Below are positions 46,621 to 60,699 of a stretch of 64,000 nucleotides of DNA, piece after piece; positions within the stretch are counted from its first letter, which is position 1, and each line of letters opens with the position of its first letter. The notes beneath the pieces are model-generated. The model made no database searches, had not been told where the DNA came from, and saw nothing but the letters and a program-made list of their open reading frames with translations. The stretch covers positions 275,766-339,765 of the forward strand of contig SSNP01000025.1 of NCBI GenBank assembly GCA_006937955.1. The letters are read 5' to 3'. Source of the DNA: Pachypanchax playfairii. Lineage: Eukaryota > Chordata > Actinopteri > Cyprinodontiformes > Aplocheilidae. The translations under genes and the position numbers were made by a program.

Positions 46621-47036
46621 TAAAATGGCAAGGAAGCAGTTTTCTTCTGATGGTCAAGGGGAAAACAGCATGTTGCATCTTGCACATGTTGAATACTGGC
46701 AACTGAGAACTTGGCTTCACAAAGGCTTATAAGACAATGGTGGTAAAAATCTAAAAAAAAAAAAAGATGTTTATTTTTTTTAATTCATGTGACGACGTGA
46801 CAATTACAGGTTGATATTTTCAGGTCGAGGAGAGAGGCACCATCCTTGTGGATCATAAATAATACCAGTGAAAAAATTAACCTTCAGATTCCTTTTCTCC
46901 TAGAATTTAACTGAAATATAGGCCGTATGTGTTTTTGAATGTACAAATCCTGCTGTGCATCCAACATGCTTGAAGAAATTAAATGTTCTCGAAGGTTCAA
47001 CTCCAACAATTTTGACCCTCTAATTTTGTTTTTCAG

Positions 47037-47080
47037 CCTTTGCCCAAGGAGCCATCGTAAGAGCCAGAAGAAAACAGCAA
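47037..47080 (+). other. microexon-like segment, 44 bp, unassigned
   Basis: It is preceded by the pyrimidine-rich acceptor TCTAATTTTGTTTTTCAG and followed by the perfect donor GTAAGT. In one frame (2 bp plus 14 codons) it encodes FAQGAIVRARRKQQ and stays open into the segment at 47613. If joined to tafa5-like exon 3, whose end is phase 0, it instead reads PLPKEPS and stops at 47058-47060, making a 132-residue protein. I recognise neither peptide. It may be the real tafa5 last coding exon, an alternative exon, or part of another transcript. Confidence 0.4.
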
Positions 47081-47612
47081 GTAAGTACGTACATGCTGAG
47101 AGCATTTCTTGCTTTGTGTTACTATAACATGCAAACCACTGATATCAAGTGGCTGAAAAGTATTGTTAAGCATAAAAGATATAATTAAAAAAACAAGAAG
47201 TTCAAAACCCAAAAGGTTATTTGTTGCTCAGACTTGGAATAATTCATCCAGTTTTGTCTGTTCATCATGAATTTTCCAAAACAACATTCGTCTCTAAGCT
47301 CAACCCCTTTTATCCCTGGGCTATTTTTTAAAACTTCCATCTGAAAAGCATTCTCAGATGTACTCAGTAGCACTTTCACACCTGTAAGGCCAAAGCAAAC
47401 AACCTTGGGCTCTATGGATGAATAATGCTGGAGAAAATTCTGAGCTGCAAGTCTCCTGATCTTATTTACACCAAGTCAGAGATAAATTTGAGAAGCTTCT
47501 GCATAAATATTCTTTTTTATATTTCTGCATAATCAAAGCTGCGAATAAATAACAGTCTCAAATGCAAGTCTAACTATTTTATCGGAACAAAAACATCTTT
47601 CTTTTTTTTTAG

Positions 47613-47639
47613 GAAACCCAGCACCACACAGCCTCTTTG
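47613..47639 (+). other. microexon-like segment, 27 bp, unassigned
   Basis: The acceptor is CATCTTTCTTTTTTTTTAG and the donor G|GTGAGT, bounding exactly nine codons (ETQHHTASL), so it is phase-neutral. It follows the 44-bp segment by 532 bp and continues its FAQGAIVRARRKQQ frame. Two short segments with strong splice signals so close together suggest a real transcript, but no gene is identified. Confidence 0.35.
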
Positions 47640-48039
47640 GTGAGTGTAATATGCTTTAAATACTTTATGTTTCTCTATTATCACTTCAGACAAAGCAAGA
47701 ACGAGGCCTGTTAGAGTCAGCGAGGTTAGACTGGGTTCATGCTGTTTGATGAGAAATCACAGTGAAATCATCCATGTTTTAGGATAGAGTCACTCTGGTG
47801 TGTCTGTGAGGGAAAAAAAAGTGTCATTTCTGCTGTTATTGACAGTTTTAGGATAAATAGGAACCGAAACAAAAAAGCTCCCCTGTGGTTTCATCAAATG
47901 CAGAGGCTTCTTTAAAAACCCAGGCTTTTTTTCCAAGACAAAACTAGATTGAACGTATGGTAGGATGCTTTTTTTTGACAAAAGCAATTTGTGAAAAAAG
48001 CTCTATTTAAAAAAATATCACTTCCAAAATAACAGGACG

Positions 48040-48560
48040 ATAAATCGCTAAGATTAGGTTGCTTGCCTTCCATTCCTCCCAGTCGATATTGTTTTATTAA
48101 AGGTTTGTTGGTCTTGAACAGGTTATCCGTATTCTCCTGGCAGGTTAGCTTCACTTCCAATGTTTGTCTTTTCTCTAAAACACAAGGAAATGTACTAAAG
48201 ATTAAAACAAATCCTTCTCTCGAAAACATCAAATCAGTATATATGAAGTTTTTATGTTCTGCAGAAACACAAGCATTTGGAATCTGCATGCCTTTATGTC
48301 TCCCAGCCAATATTCTGAGATTGATTTTCCCTCCTCCGCTGAGAAAACAAAATGAATCATGCACAATTACCAAGGACAGGAAGAAAAGGGGAATTGGGGG
48401 AGTCATAAATATTTATTTGCCAGCCCTGGAAATTTGTGCAATTCTGTGCAGATTTGCCAACTCACATTTAAGTGTTGGAATGATTTATATGGGCAGTTCT
48501 GGGGTGTCACATTTGTCCACTGTCACCCCTGAATCATTTATGCATTTATAGATTTATCTG
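48040..48560. promoter_or_regulatory. candidate conserved non-coding element
   Basis: Long frames are open on both strands (162 codons plus, 164 minus) without any recognisable domain, which is more like constrained non-coding DNA than a gene. It contains GGCATAC-free balanced sequence such as GTCATAAATATTTATTTGCC, TTTGTGCAATTCTGTGCAG and CACCCCTGAATCATTTATGC. Conservation is inferred, not shown. Confidence 0.25.
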
Positions 48561-49764
48561 TATAACATATTCATGGCACAATACTATCATTCAAGCATTT
48601 TTTTCTGATCAAGTGATTGGCTAAATGAAGTCATTAACCGCAGGATTACGCTGAAGGTGAATGTGTTTCACCTTGATGGGAATATCTCCACATGCAGAAT
48701 TCTTGAATGAATGAATTTTAGCCTTTAAACATAAACACAAAACAAACGTTGGAATTTTTAGTGACATAAATCTGTTAAATATTCAGGATGTTAGAATGTA
48801 ATGAAAAGATTAGCAGAATTTAACAAGAGGAATCTTACCAGAAGCTCAACATTTGAACATTTGGTGCATGTTTTTGGTGCATGATTGTTTATTGTACGAC
48901 ATTACATGTCTGCTTATTTGTGTTCTTTCTTCCACTGCAGGTTCATTGACATCTCTTTTTACAAAAAAACAACAGAGGCCAGATGTTACACCTGAATATT
49001 GTTTCCATGCATCAATGCGCCTCCCAAATTTTACAGGTGTGTCTTTCAATAATAAGAAAAATATAACCAAGAGCTCCTCCAGTCCCAGCGAAAGGCCGAC
49101 ACTCCTGAGAACTCTAAGAAATGAACAGCAACATACTGTATACCATCAGCAATGAGCCTTCACCGCAAATTCATCATAGAATAAAATCTCTGTCAGTGGA
49201 ACAGGCAGTGCAATATTCATTCAAGTACTTAGCTTTTGTTGTTGTTGTTGTTGTTTTGTTTTTTATCATCATCATATCATCATAAGAAAAGACTCTGTGA
49301 AGATTTTTTTCAGTCTTTCGGACTTGATTTAAACTCAAGAAGTCAAACCCATTATCTTCTTCACTATCACTTCAACTGAGCCAGTCATGCTTGTAATCCA
49401 GCCAAGTTTCTTTAACCAGTTAAAAGAGCTACTAAGGAATTCTACCGAGGCTGAACCAGACCATATCATCCATCAGATTATTGCCTCTTTTCTTATTTGA
49501 CTGGTTGAAACTAGACCAGACTTGGACCACCCTAATCTCTGCCGAAATATACCAGATGGTCGTTGTGAAGAAGCATAAAGAGACAATAGAAATAAAATGA
49601 CTGTTTCCTCCATGAATGATGATGATAACAGAATTTGGCCATTTTGGATTATATAGCATAGATCTTCTGTTTTTTATGTGGTGGCAACATAGACTAGAGT
49701 AGTTTCTTGTCCCTGTTCACACCACTGGGAGCTTTGGACCCCCGGCTCATTTTAACAGCCCATT
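48561..49764. other. no supported feature; short (GTT)n run
   Basis: A (GTT)n run lies at about 49237-49256. A possible acceptor (TTTCTTCCACTGCAG) ends near 48940 but no defined exon follows. Confidence 0.4.
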
Positions 49765-49936
<172 letters not shown>

Positions 49937-50756
49937 ACATTCAGAAACACACTGTGAAATAAGTTGGATCTGATACATTATTCATATTCTTGTATATTTT
50001 TGGGACATGCTCAGACCAGAACTCACCATCTGGAAAAGGAAAAAAAAAACATTTGGGATTCTGCAGATGTTGGAACTCATTTGAATCCTTGATTTACCTT
50101 TGATTTTCTTGTTTTCTTTAGTGTTTAGAGATATTTATATTGGGGGAAGATATATTGAAACTGGGGGGAAACACAACATGTCACATAAGTTAAATTCTGT
50201 AATTAAAATCTATCCATGTGTGATTAAATGTTTTTTTTCTGAATCCTTGTCTAAATTGAATATATTTTGATATGAAATGTTTTGGCCAGCTCTTTGCAGG
50301 ATGTCTTATTTGTTGATATAAATAATGTGAAATTTGAAATAATGTGAATAGGTATACTTATATATCCAACTTATGTATTTTATGTTCAGTGGGTCTTGTT
50401 GAGTCATTAGGGGGGAGGCAGCACCGTAAGATTTGTTTGTCTGAAGTATAGCAGCTGGACACAATAGCAAAAACACTTGTATCACAGAATAATGATTAAT
50501 GCAAATATAAACCAAAACACAGCAGTGCATTATTATCAGGATCTTTTCATTTTTTCTGTAGTAGTCATTTGCAGGAAAATAGCAATAACCTGCTCTATTA
50601 TGCGCAAATGTTCTTGTTAATGTGTCCATTCCCTTTTTTTGTGTTTTTTTTTTTCCGGTGTCAGAAAAAATCTGTAAATCTTCAATTCAGTGTACTAATA
50701 TGAGGATATAAATGAGTGGCTGTTTCTGGAAGCTGTGGGGGAAGAATTGAGCTTCC

Positions 50757-51095
50757 CTCGTGTGTGTGTGTGGGGGGGGGGTTGTATTTCTGACCTCCTG
50801 GGGACCCGTTTCCTGACTTTTACTATCTTTCTGGGGCCCGAGGGTTCTTGTGGGGACCGAAGCCTGGTCCCCATGAGGGGGACTCCCCTTTTTAGGGTTA
50901 GGGGTTAGGTTTATAGGTATGGTGTGAATAGAGTTTTAGTTAGTCTTAGGGTTAGTTATAGATCAGTAATGGTTAAGGTTAGGAAAAGGGTTTGGGTTAG
51001 GTATAAATCTAGTTACTAAAATCAATGGAAGTCAATGGACGGTCCCCATAAGGATAAAAAAACACACTTGTGTGTGTGTGTGTGTGTGTGTATGT
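50757..51095. repeat. dispersed repeat with degenerate telomere-like TTAGGG motifs, flanked by TG runs
   Basis: TG-rich ends flank GGGGACCCGTTTCCTGAC, TTGTGGGGACCGAAGCCTGG, then TTTAGGGTTAGGGGTTAGG and further TTAGG/GGTTA variants up to about 51002, followed by GGTCCCCATAAGGAT. The GGGGACC/GGTCCCC motifs on either side are partly inverted. I recognise this as a fish interspersed repeat, not a true chromosome end, since the arrays are short and degenerate. Confidence 0.65.
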
Positions 51096-54000
51096 GTGTG
51101 CATGGTGGTGTATGTTTTCCAGGTCAGCTTCGGTCAGTTTAATGAGAAATAACTAGTTTTCACCAAATTTTTTGTTATCATTTTACTTTTTTAATCATTT
51201 TTGGTTCATTTCACTGCAAATAAATTGTTCTTTTCCTTTGACGTACTGTGAGTTTAGTTGTTACAGCCAGCGAAACCAACGCCGGGTGGATTTGATCTAC
51301 AACAGAAATAACAAACTGTATAATGTCCTTCGACGTGGTCATCATTTCCAAACTGTTATCAAATGAAAACCTGACAGTTCTTTAACTCGTTTGACTCTCA
51401 AGCAGCGATGAAGGATTTTAATCTGACAATTTGTTGAACTGAAATGTTAATATATAAATAATTAATATTCATAATTAAGACTCTCTTTATTTTGAGAGAG
51501 GCTTGGGTCTAAGGAAACAAAAGTTTAACTCGCATAAAGTTTTTGAAAGTTTCTCGTAAGTAAAAAAGGACAGTGATAAGAAACAAATAAATAATGTGAA
51601 TGACAGTTGGCTGTATTACAAAACTGACTAAAACTTTGTTTTTATCCATTTGAAAATGTTGTAGGGTTTTAGGAATTGCACAAGTCTTTCAACAACAGTT
51701 TTCTGTACATGCTTTTTATTCTAACGTTTGTGGATGTGTTTGCTCTTTGAACAAGTACCCTAGAGGGTATCAGGTGTGTCATGATTCATTATAAACGAGG
51801 GTCCCAAATGTGAGGCTGAGTGCTGCAAAAGGAGCGGGAGGTTAATAGATTTAAATACATAGAGGATCTTGAAGTAAACAATGGAGTCTTGAATGCACAA
51901 TTTATGTACTGAAATTCAAGGCAGGTGTCATGATAAACTAGTTAGATCCAGATATGCAGGAAGATCAGGACACAAGACTTACTGAAACAGGTTAAAGATC
52001 AGGCAAAGAAAACAAAACCAGACATAACAAAATATTAGAAGATAAATTAACAGTCCACTGAAGCTGCTGACCATCACAGGTAATAATAAATTAAACTAGA
52101 GTTCTGACATTGTACTACATTGAAACATTCTCAGCAACAAAAAACTCTGTTTTTGTTTTTGTTTTCAGTTTATTTTTTCCTGAATTTCACATTTTATGTT
52201 TTAACCACCTAAACACATGTGTTGGAGTAATAATATTTCTACAATTCAAAAGAAATAATTCAAAACTGTGTTAATATCGACAGATTTAATGACAAAAGGA
52301 CATTCAGTGCCTTGTTAAGATGTTTGAAAATCTACCTGTAAATCATGTTTAAATTGCAATCCTTCCAGTCTGTTTGATTAAAGTTCCCTGTATGTGTTGA
52401 AGGGAAACAATGTGAACTTTCTGTATTGATTTATGAAAGAACAGTCCTTTTACAAATCAAATCTGACTCAGTAACTGGTTTTTTGGTCTGAAAACTAGCT
52501 GCAGTATTATAAATAAATATTATATTATAAGAAGAAATACCTGTAGATTGTTCCTCACAATATAAGAACTATAAGAAAATCCTTTCTGTCTCAACCTGAA
52601 CAGCTGCATCTGTAAACTCACTAATTTATAGTACAAATTACTCAACAAAGTTTTTTAACATGTCTCATGTTCTAACTGTGTCAATGCTTTTATTCCCATT
52701 CAGATTTTACCTCTTACTTCAAATCCTTTATGTAACCATTATTTTATTTTATTTTATTTTATTATTAAGTGTGTGTGAATTAAACCACTGAACAAGTTAT
52801 TTTTAAGTTTTTCTCCTCCTGAAACTTTGATCAGGCCATTTTGAGAGGAAAACGCAGCTTTTTATGTGAAAGTACACCCAGACTACAGCTGAATTAACAG
52901 AGATTAACACATCTTATCCACCGCTGGACTACCTGTATAGTCTTAGTGAAGTTTTAGAGTTTACCAGAACCTCAGAATTCTTGAAAGAGGTGTTGAATCT
53001 AGATTATATAGTTCTCAGCCCATTTCCCCTCTTTTATGTTTTGTTTTATTATTTTTCTTTCATTATCAGTAGTGTTTAAATGGACTCATTTTATTGTCTG
53101 ATTTCATTACATGCTGATTTGATTTTAATAAATTTGATAAAGATTATTTCTTCTTTCTTGCACGAGTTGTTAGATTTCTTTTGTTACCCACAAAAATATA
53201 CTGCTTATGATCAGGTCATGATTACTTCTAAACACAGACTTAGATGTAGCAGGTTGATCCCGGTGCCTTTTTACCACAACAAATACAGTTAAAATGTATT
53301 TGATTTTAACCCAGTCTGCTGCATCAGCTGTCTGTAACTGTTTTGATTTAAAAATCAACTGGGATGAAAATGCTGTAAATTTACTGCTTTTAGACCTTTT
53401 TATTGAAACCCTCTTTCTTGCAGTATAAATGTGGTTGAAAATTATTCCATGAAATGGAAAATGCAGCAAACATTGAAAATCTTAATACATAAACAGATGG
53501 GAGAATAAACGTTTTCAAAGAGAATTTTGACAGAGACAAAATTTAGTTTTGAACACTATCTTACTTATTTTTTTAAAGAAAATTCTTGTCAAAACATGCA
53601 CCTATTATTCAAATCTCTTAAAATGTGACACAGAAAGTTTGTTGGATTTTTGCAGTCAGTGATACTGACTAAGTCTACTACAAATATCTAACAGTTTTAC
53701 TCTAAAGTTTTAGATAAAATTATGGTCAAATTATGCAGACATGTCAACATGGCCTGATGTAGACTGATTTTATTCAAAGCTTTTAAAAAAATGATGCAAA
53801 GGTTTCAATGGGTTTTAGCATAAAGTGACCCCGACTATGATCAGAAAAAATATTACTAACTTACTGTACAGTTTTAGAAATAGTGTCAGTTTAAACATGA
53901 ACATGTCAACATGATCTGATTTTAAGATCCTGGTATTCAAAGCTCTTATAAGGTGATGCAAAAGTTTCAGTGGATTGTGATAGCAGAATGGTGGACTCAA

Positions 54001-55279
54001 AAAACCCAGAAACTGAGAATAAAAAGGTAAGAAAAAGCATCTTTTTCATAGAGATGAATTATTGCACAGGGTTATTGGTGTGGGGTTTCCTCTGGCAGCA
54101 GACGAGAGGTGAGTAAATAGACGATGTTTGCAGGATTACTGATGAACAGATGATGGTTTGTTCTTTGCTTACTCTGTCCTTCTTGTCTTTGTAAGATTCC
54201 AGGGGGGAAAGAGGACTGCAGAAGACCAGGTAGCCAACCAAGGAGCAAGATAGGACAGGAAGCACATGTGAGTCCAAAACAGGGAGGCTTAATGGAGTTT
54301 TGGGCAGGCCAAAGTTTTCTCTCATTCAAAGGGAGATTATCTCCAAACACCAAGGAGTCATCTAGAGGCGTGTCTTCCCAATGTGTTCTAAAATGGTCAA
54401 ATTGTTACAGTCATTATCGTCAATAATATTTCAGTTGGCTGTTAAAACTCTGAGATGTGAGGTTGGTGCAGTTGCTGCTGAGCCAAATGTTCCCACTCGA
54501 CTCCCACTCAGTCAGAGATGTTCTTTCTATGAGACCCTGCTGCTTTCTTCCTTCCAGTTTCAATGTCTTATTTGCCATCTCTGGGTTTGAGTGTGGGCTA
54601 CTGTCAGGATCAATAATAAGAAGGATGCATTCCTCCTCCTGTTATCTATAGTACTGCACACTATTTGTTGAATATCTGAAAATCCTGAAGGCATCACACA
54701 AACTATGAAGGTGTCATGACAAACCTGAAGACACAGATGATTTATTGTGAGTAATTGTTTGACAGAACTGGGAGATGGAAACATGATGTGTTAAGAAGCA
54801 TGTTGCATTTTATCTGTTTATCTGTTACAACCATTATTACTACTTTAGTTTTTGCCACATACACAAATAAAACTTTTGACCTTAAAATGTTTTGAGATAT
54901 AACTCCACCTTTTTAGTGGAGACCAGGAAATGAGCATCTATGAAGATGATAATCTGATGCCACCCACATCGTTGTCTGCAGTTATCTGATTTGACCTGCT
55001 CCATCTCCAACAACCCCTTAAACACACACACTGTTAAAATCTGTTAAAAATTGAGGCAATTTAACTGTAAATGTTGAGCAATTCCCAAAGAGAGGGGCAT
55101 GGAGCTAATCATACAAAGTTGCATGTAAGTGCAACGTCAGAACAGTCTGAGACGCTAAGATTATTTTTAAGGTTTAAAGAGGGTGTAAGGAGGGTAGGCA
55201 CATGTCTGACTGCTATAACAGAGCTGTCAATCAGACTAGAGAACAACTTGTGTTTTTGGGGAGGTGGGATTTATTTTAA
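51096..55279. other. AT-rich stretch without a supported gene
   Basis: It contains an (ATTTT)n run at about 52738-52765. No exon, RNA or repeat family is recognisable. A GC-richer patch at 54070-54360 has ORFs with no known domain. Confidence 0.4.
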
Positions 55280-56732
<1,453 letters not shown>

Positions 56733-58329
56733 ATTTTCTGTTCATGTCTTATTGTTATTTCTCTCAGTTGAAGACATGCTGATGTCCCTTCTGATGTTAG
56801 TAGTGTTCAATACTGAGCCTTCTAAGAGCTTCCTGTGTATGAGCCTGCTGTATTGCAGCAGCCGAGTCTCACAGCAGGTAGACACTTTGTACCAAGAGGC
56901 TCACTGCTTGAGTGCAGGAATTCCTAGTGGAACAGGACTAAAAGACAAAAAATCAGCTGCAGCACGGATGGCTGATTCTAAGGTGTCTTGTAATGTATCT
57001 TAACGACACTTCATCAAAATTGAAAACTTGATTTTTATCAAAAGAGGAATTTAGATGTAAATTGTGTGTATTATTATTACTATATTTGTTGTAATATGGA
57101 TTTGTGATAGTTGGATTCTTTCATGTTCTTGGTTGCATATTTTTCATACCTTGTGTCTTCATTAGCAATCATATATTCATGGTGCAATCAAAAGATGCCA
57201 CTCACCTGTTCTCATATACTGAAGTACTCTCCACACTGTTCCTCACTGTCTGATCATATGTTAGTATTGCTACAGCGTTCCAGGGTTTCTCAAATCTCAT
57301 ATTTTGATAACCATGGTTCTTCCTTCATGGCCATAACTGGATCATTTGAACCAATATCGCCCATACTCGCCTCTATTCTTCATGGATCTGCACCACCAGG
57401 CCCCTGCAAACCCACACTTACATACTCTTCGGCTCACGTCCTAATCCTCCTCAGATAACAGCTCCTCCGCACTTGAAGGAAAAGATAACTCTGGTAAAAC
57501 TAATATTCAGTGTCCATTCATCTCCTTGCTGGAGCCAGTGAATTGTCTACTCTCTGCTGCAGAGTTCTGTTGGGGAGTGGAGAGATAAAGCCAGGGAACT
57601 CAATAATCATCACAGTCAAATCTTTGAAACCACCATCATGTGTCTGGTGGGCTAATCGGGTCCTGCAAAGGTACTCTTACTTGTTACAATATATCTTAAT
57701 TTATGTCTTAATTTTAGAAATGATCAGAAAATATGTTTACAAGTAATAACAGTGTGAACTGTTTCTGTTTGTCTTTTCAGTGTCAGACAGATTTTCTCTT
57801 ACTACGTTGTGATATTACAGCTATTGGTTTTCCTTCCAAACCGTATCTGTACTTGCAGAATGTTTTTGATAAACCATCATGGTAAGATGGACACGTGTTT
57901 CCACACCACAGGCGATCATTATTGTTTTCTCTGTCTTGCTGTTGAGTCTTCTCCGTCGACAATAGATCCCTGGCCGATCCTAATGAGACACAAACACACC
58001 CCTGAGGCTCAGATTTGCTTGCTAAACACAACATCATTGAACAACATCACAGTGTTTTGAATTAGCATTTATGCCCACATAAAAATCCATTTACTGATCC
58101 ATTAGCTTAGCATAGTGCTAATGAGTTGTCAGTGATGATTCGCATGGCACTTTTGTTAGCAGAAAAATGGTCATTAAAGGTGAACTCTGATAAGGAGCTT
58201 CATGCATGTAAAAATTTTTGTTTTTTTTCCAGAGTTGCAAAATAAAAGAATTTTGAATGAAATTTGTCACATTTTGGTTTTTTATGTCTTTTCTGGTTTT
58301 CCATTACTTACCAAAATCATTGGGAAGAT
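56733..58329. other. no firmly supported feature; one exon-like segment
   Basis: This may include more LINE debris. A peptide RVLLGSGEIKPGNS near 57560 faintly resembles the LLLxxGDVExNPGP start of LINE endonucleases. An exon-like segment lies at 57781-57881. Confidence 0.3.
57781..57881 (+). other. exon-like segment, 101 bp, unassigned
   Basis: The acceptor CTGTTTGTCTTTTCAG and donor CATG|GTAAGA bound a segment open in at least two frames. In phase 0 it reads CQTDFLLLRCDITAIGFPSK and on to FDKPS. No family is recognised, and open frames of this length are common by chance. Confidence 0.2.
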
Positions 58330-59040
58330 TGGATGTAACTAAACTGATTAAAATTAGTTTAATCTATCACTTAAACTAGCAGTGAGGAGGTTGCTGCACC
58401 CAACTGTTTCAGAGTGCTCCTGATAAGCTGTAGCATTTTCTGCAGAAAACAATACAATGGGGTTAATCTATCAAAGAGATCATCGGGATTAGCTCTGAGC
58501 AGTTAGATTGAGTTCAGATTTCCCTAAATTTCAAGATTTTTTTCTCCTGACTCTTGCTTCAGCTACTAACCTTTCTAGGTAGAATTACATCTGCTCTACA
58601 TGAAGGAATGTGCACAATGTATTATTGATAACTGTAAAAAGCTGATATGCAGCTCAGTCATACGTCATGCAAACTCCAGAGGGATTTCTTATGAGAACAA
58701 ATGTAGACTCAGTGATTTCAGTGGAACATTTTAGTACTTTCAAAACAATCTTTGTCTAATTTAGCACCGACTGTTGTGCTTTCTCACAAAAAGGTAACAG
58801 GAGAGAGGAGGGTGTAGGTATAAAATGGTCGTTTTGCTAGAGCAACACACCCTAATTTATCATTCTCCTGGGGTCAGGCGACACTCCCTCACTTGTGAAT
58901 TTTAATGTTGTTTTTTATGGGTCTTAATAAACTCCATTTTGCTGGAAGCATTTATGCAGAAGAGCACAACATCCTTCACTTGGCTCATTTAGTGAGTGAA
59001 GGAGAAAGGTGCCACAGCCAAATCTAACCAATGGAGTCAT
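58330..59040. promoter_or_regulatory. candidate conserved non-coding element(s)
   Basis: Non-repetitive balanced DNA with motifs such as ATTAAAATTAGTTTAATC, CAATGGGGTTAATCTATC and ATGGGTCTTAATAAACTCC. It ends about 100 bp before a SINE-like copy. Candidate by texture only. Confidence 0.22.
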
Positions 59041-59141
59041 CAGTTTCTCTGAATATTAGGACAGACTGAGGCGGAATATTGATATATTAGAGAAGATATT
59101 AGGGTTGGAAATATGTTCTGACTCCCATGTTGAATTTTCAT

Positions 59142-59437
59142 GGTGCTGCACCGTGGAGCAGTTGGTTGGCACAGTTGCCTCACTGCAAGAGGGTCTCAGG
59201 TTCGACACCCAAACGGGGCTTTCTGCTCTGCATGTCAAAGTTCTCCCTGTTCATGTGAGGGTTTTCTCTGTTCTGGTTTACGCCCAAAGAACAAAAATAT
59301 GCATGATGATTTAACCGTGGTGGAAGTGTGTGTGCTCACCGTGTTCCTCTGAAGGACCGGCGACCTGTCTGGTGTGAACCCTCCCTCTTACCCAATGACT
59401 GCTGGAGATAAACACCAGCTACCTGTGACACTAACAG
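59142..59437 (+). repeat. SINE-like copy, near full length
   Basis: It begins GGTGCTGCACCGTGGAGCAG and TTGGTTGGCACAG (A-box-like), with CAGGTTCGACACCC as a well-preserved B-box. The body has AAAATATGCATGATG, GGACCGGCGACCTGTCTGG and GACTGCTGGAGATAAACACC. Confidence 0.85.
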
Positions 59438-60699
59438 CTTCCCACTAGATGCATTTTCATACGGCTAGAGATTTAAATCAAAAGTTTTTACAAGAGGAAA
59501 AGGCTTTTCACAAACAAAATGACTAAAAATTCAATTAAAACTGTTTTATTTCATTTTATTATGCTGTTTAAATCCAATCACCAAGAAATTATGTGTCCAT
59601 GTTTAATTTCAAGAAGTCATAATTACATGCAATTGTGGAGTTATTTTACATTTTAGGTCTTTTGGAGATTTTTTACCACTGCTCATAATTTCTGCATGGG
59701 TTGTGTAATTGTTTTTCCTCTTTATGAGAGATGCACAACCAGATTTTGAATCACGCACAACAATTAAAACAATTAGCTTAGTCAAGCAGCAAACAAGTAT
59801 TTTTTATGGGGTGGGGAGGCTGGTCAAAGTCTCTTGTAGTAAAATGAAGTGCAGTACTTTGTAGTAAATATTTGAGACTTTTTAAAGAGGCCCTTCCATT
59901 AAAAACTGTTTTCTGAGGTTTCTGTTGAATATTTTAGCTCCACAGGTGTTCTTACCTTCATAGTGGGTGTGAAAACAGGTCAACAACTTCTCTTTCAGTT
60001 TTAATCTCTCAAATCTCTCAGCTTCTGCCCGAAGCCTGACGGAACAAGCCGAATTTTGACGCAGACAGATTGAAAGGTCTGTTAATCAGTGTTTCCTGAC
60101 GTTTTTTAGATATAAAATGTTTCATATTACTGGTTAATACTTAAGAAATAACCACAAAGTCCTGAAATTTGTATGAAATGGCCTCTTTAAAAATATGTAT
60201 GAATTTATGTGTTTAAGTTTAGAAAGTTAACAATGATAGTTAAAAAATTAAAGATACTTGTGTTTTATTTCAAAACTCAAATACAAAAGGTTAAAAAACA
60301 AACAGTTTAGTAAAGAAATAAATTGACCTTGTTCAGACTGGAGAAAAAACAGTTTAGTTTTTCAATGGCGCTTCCATAATCTGCACGTTCCTCAAAAACC
60401 TTCTCTTTGTTGCATGCTGATAATTCATGATCAAGGTTTGCAGAAGGGAAATTAGTTAAATTGGCTGTGCTTCTCTGCCCAATTTTGTAATTTTTACATT
60501 TCTTGCAAAACAAATCGAAACATTTCATAAGAGAGAAATTGCTGCTTTTAGATTGCTTCTACGCCGCACTGTAGATTTAATACAAAAGTAACTAAAATAT
60601 TCTGTGATGCATTAATAAAACCACAGAGCGTATATCATCAAAGCAATATTTTTACAATGTATTAATATTATTTATTGACAAAAAACACCTGCGTGTTAC
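59438..60699. other. no recognisable feature
   Basis: AT-rich DNA with no supported exon or repeat. Confidence 0.45.

Noticed and set aside
46800..46860. TTGATATTTTCAG|GTCGAG as a terminal tafa5 exon (would give TVEERGTILVDHK)
   Set aside because: Possible, but there is no family support, and it lies just upstream of a stronger exon-like segment.
51919..51929. GGCAG|GTGTCATGA as the final tafa5 exon (would give the human-like ending TVS)
   Set aside because: The acceptor has no pyrimidine tract or convincing branch region, and a nine-base match of this kind is expected several times by chance in 30 kb.
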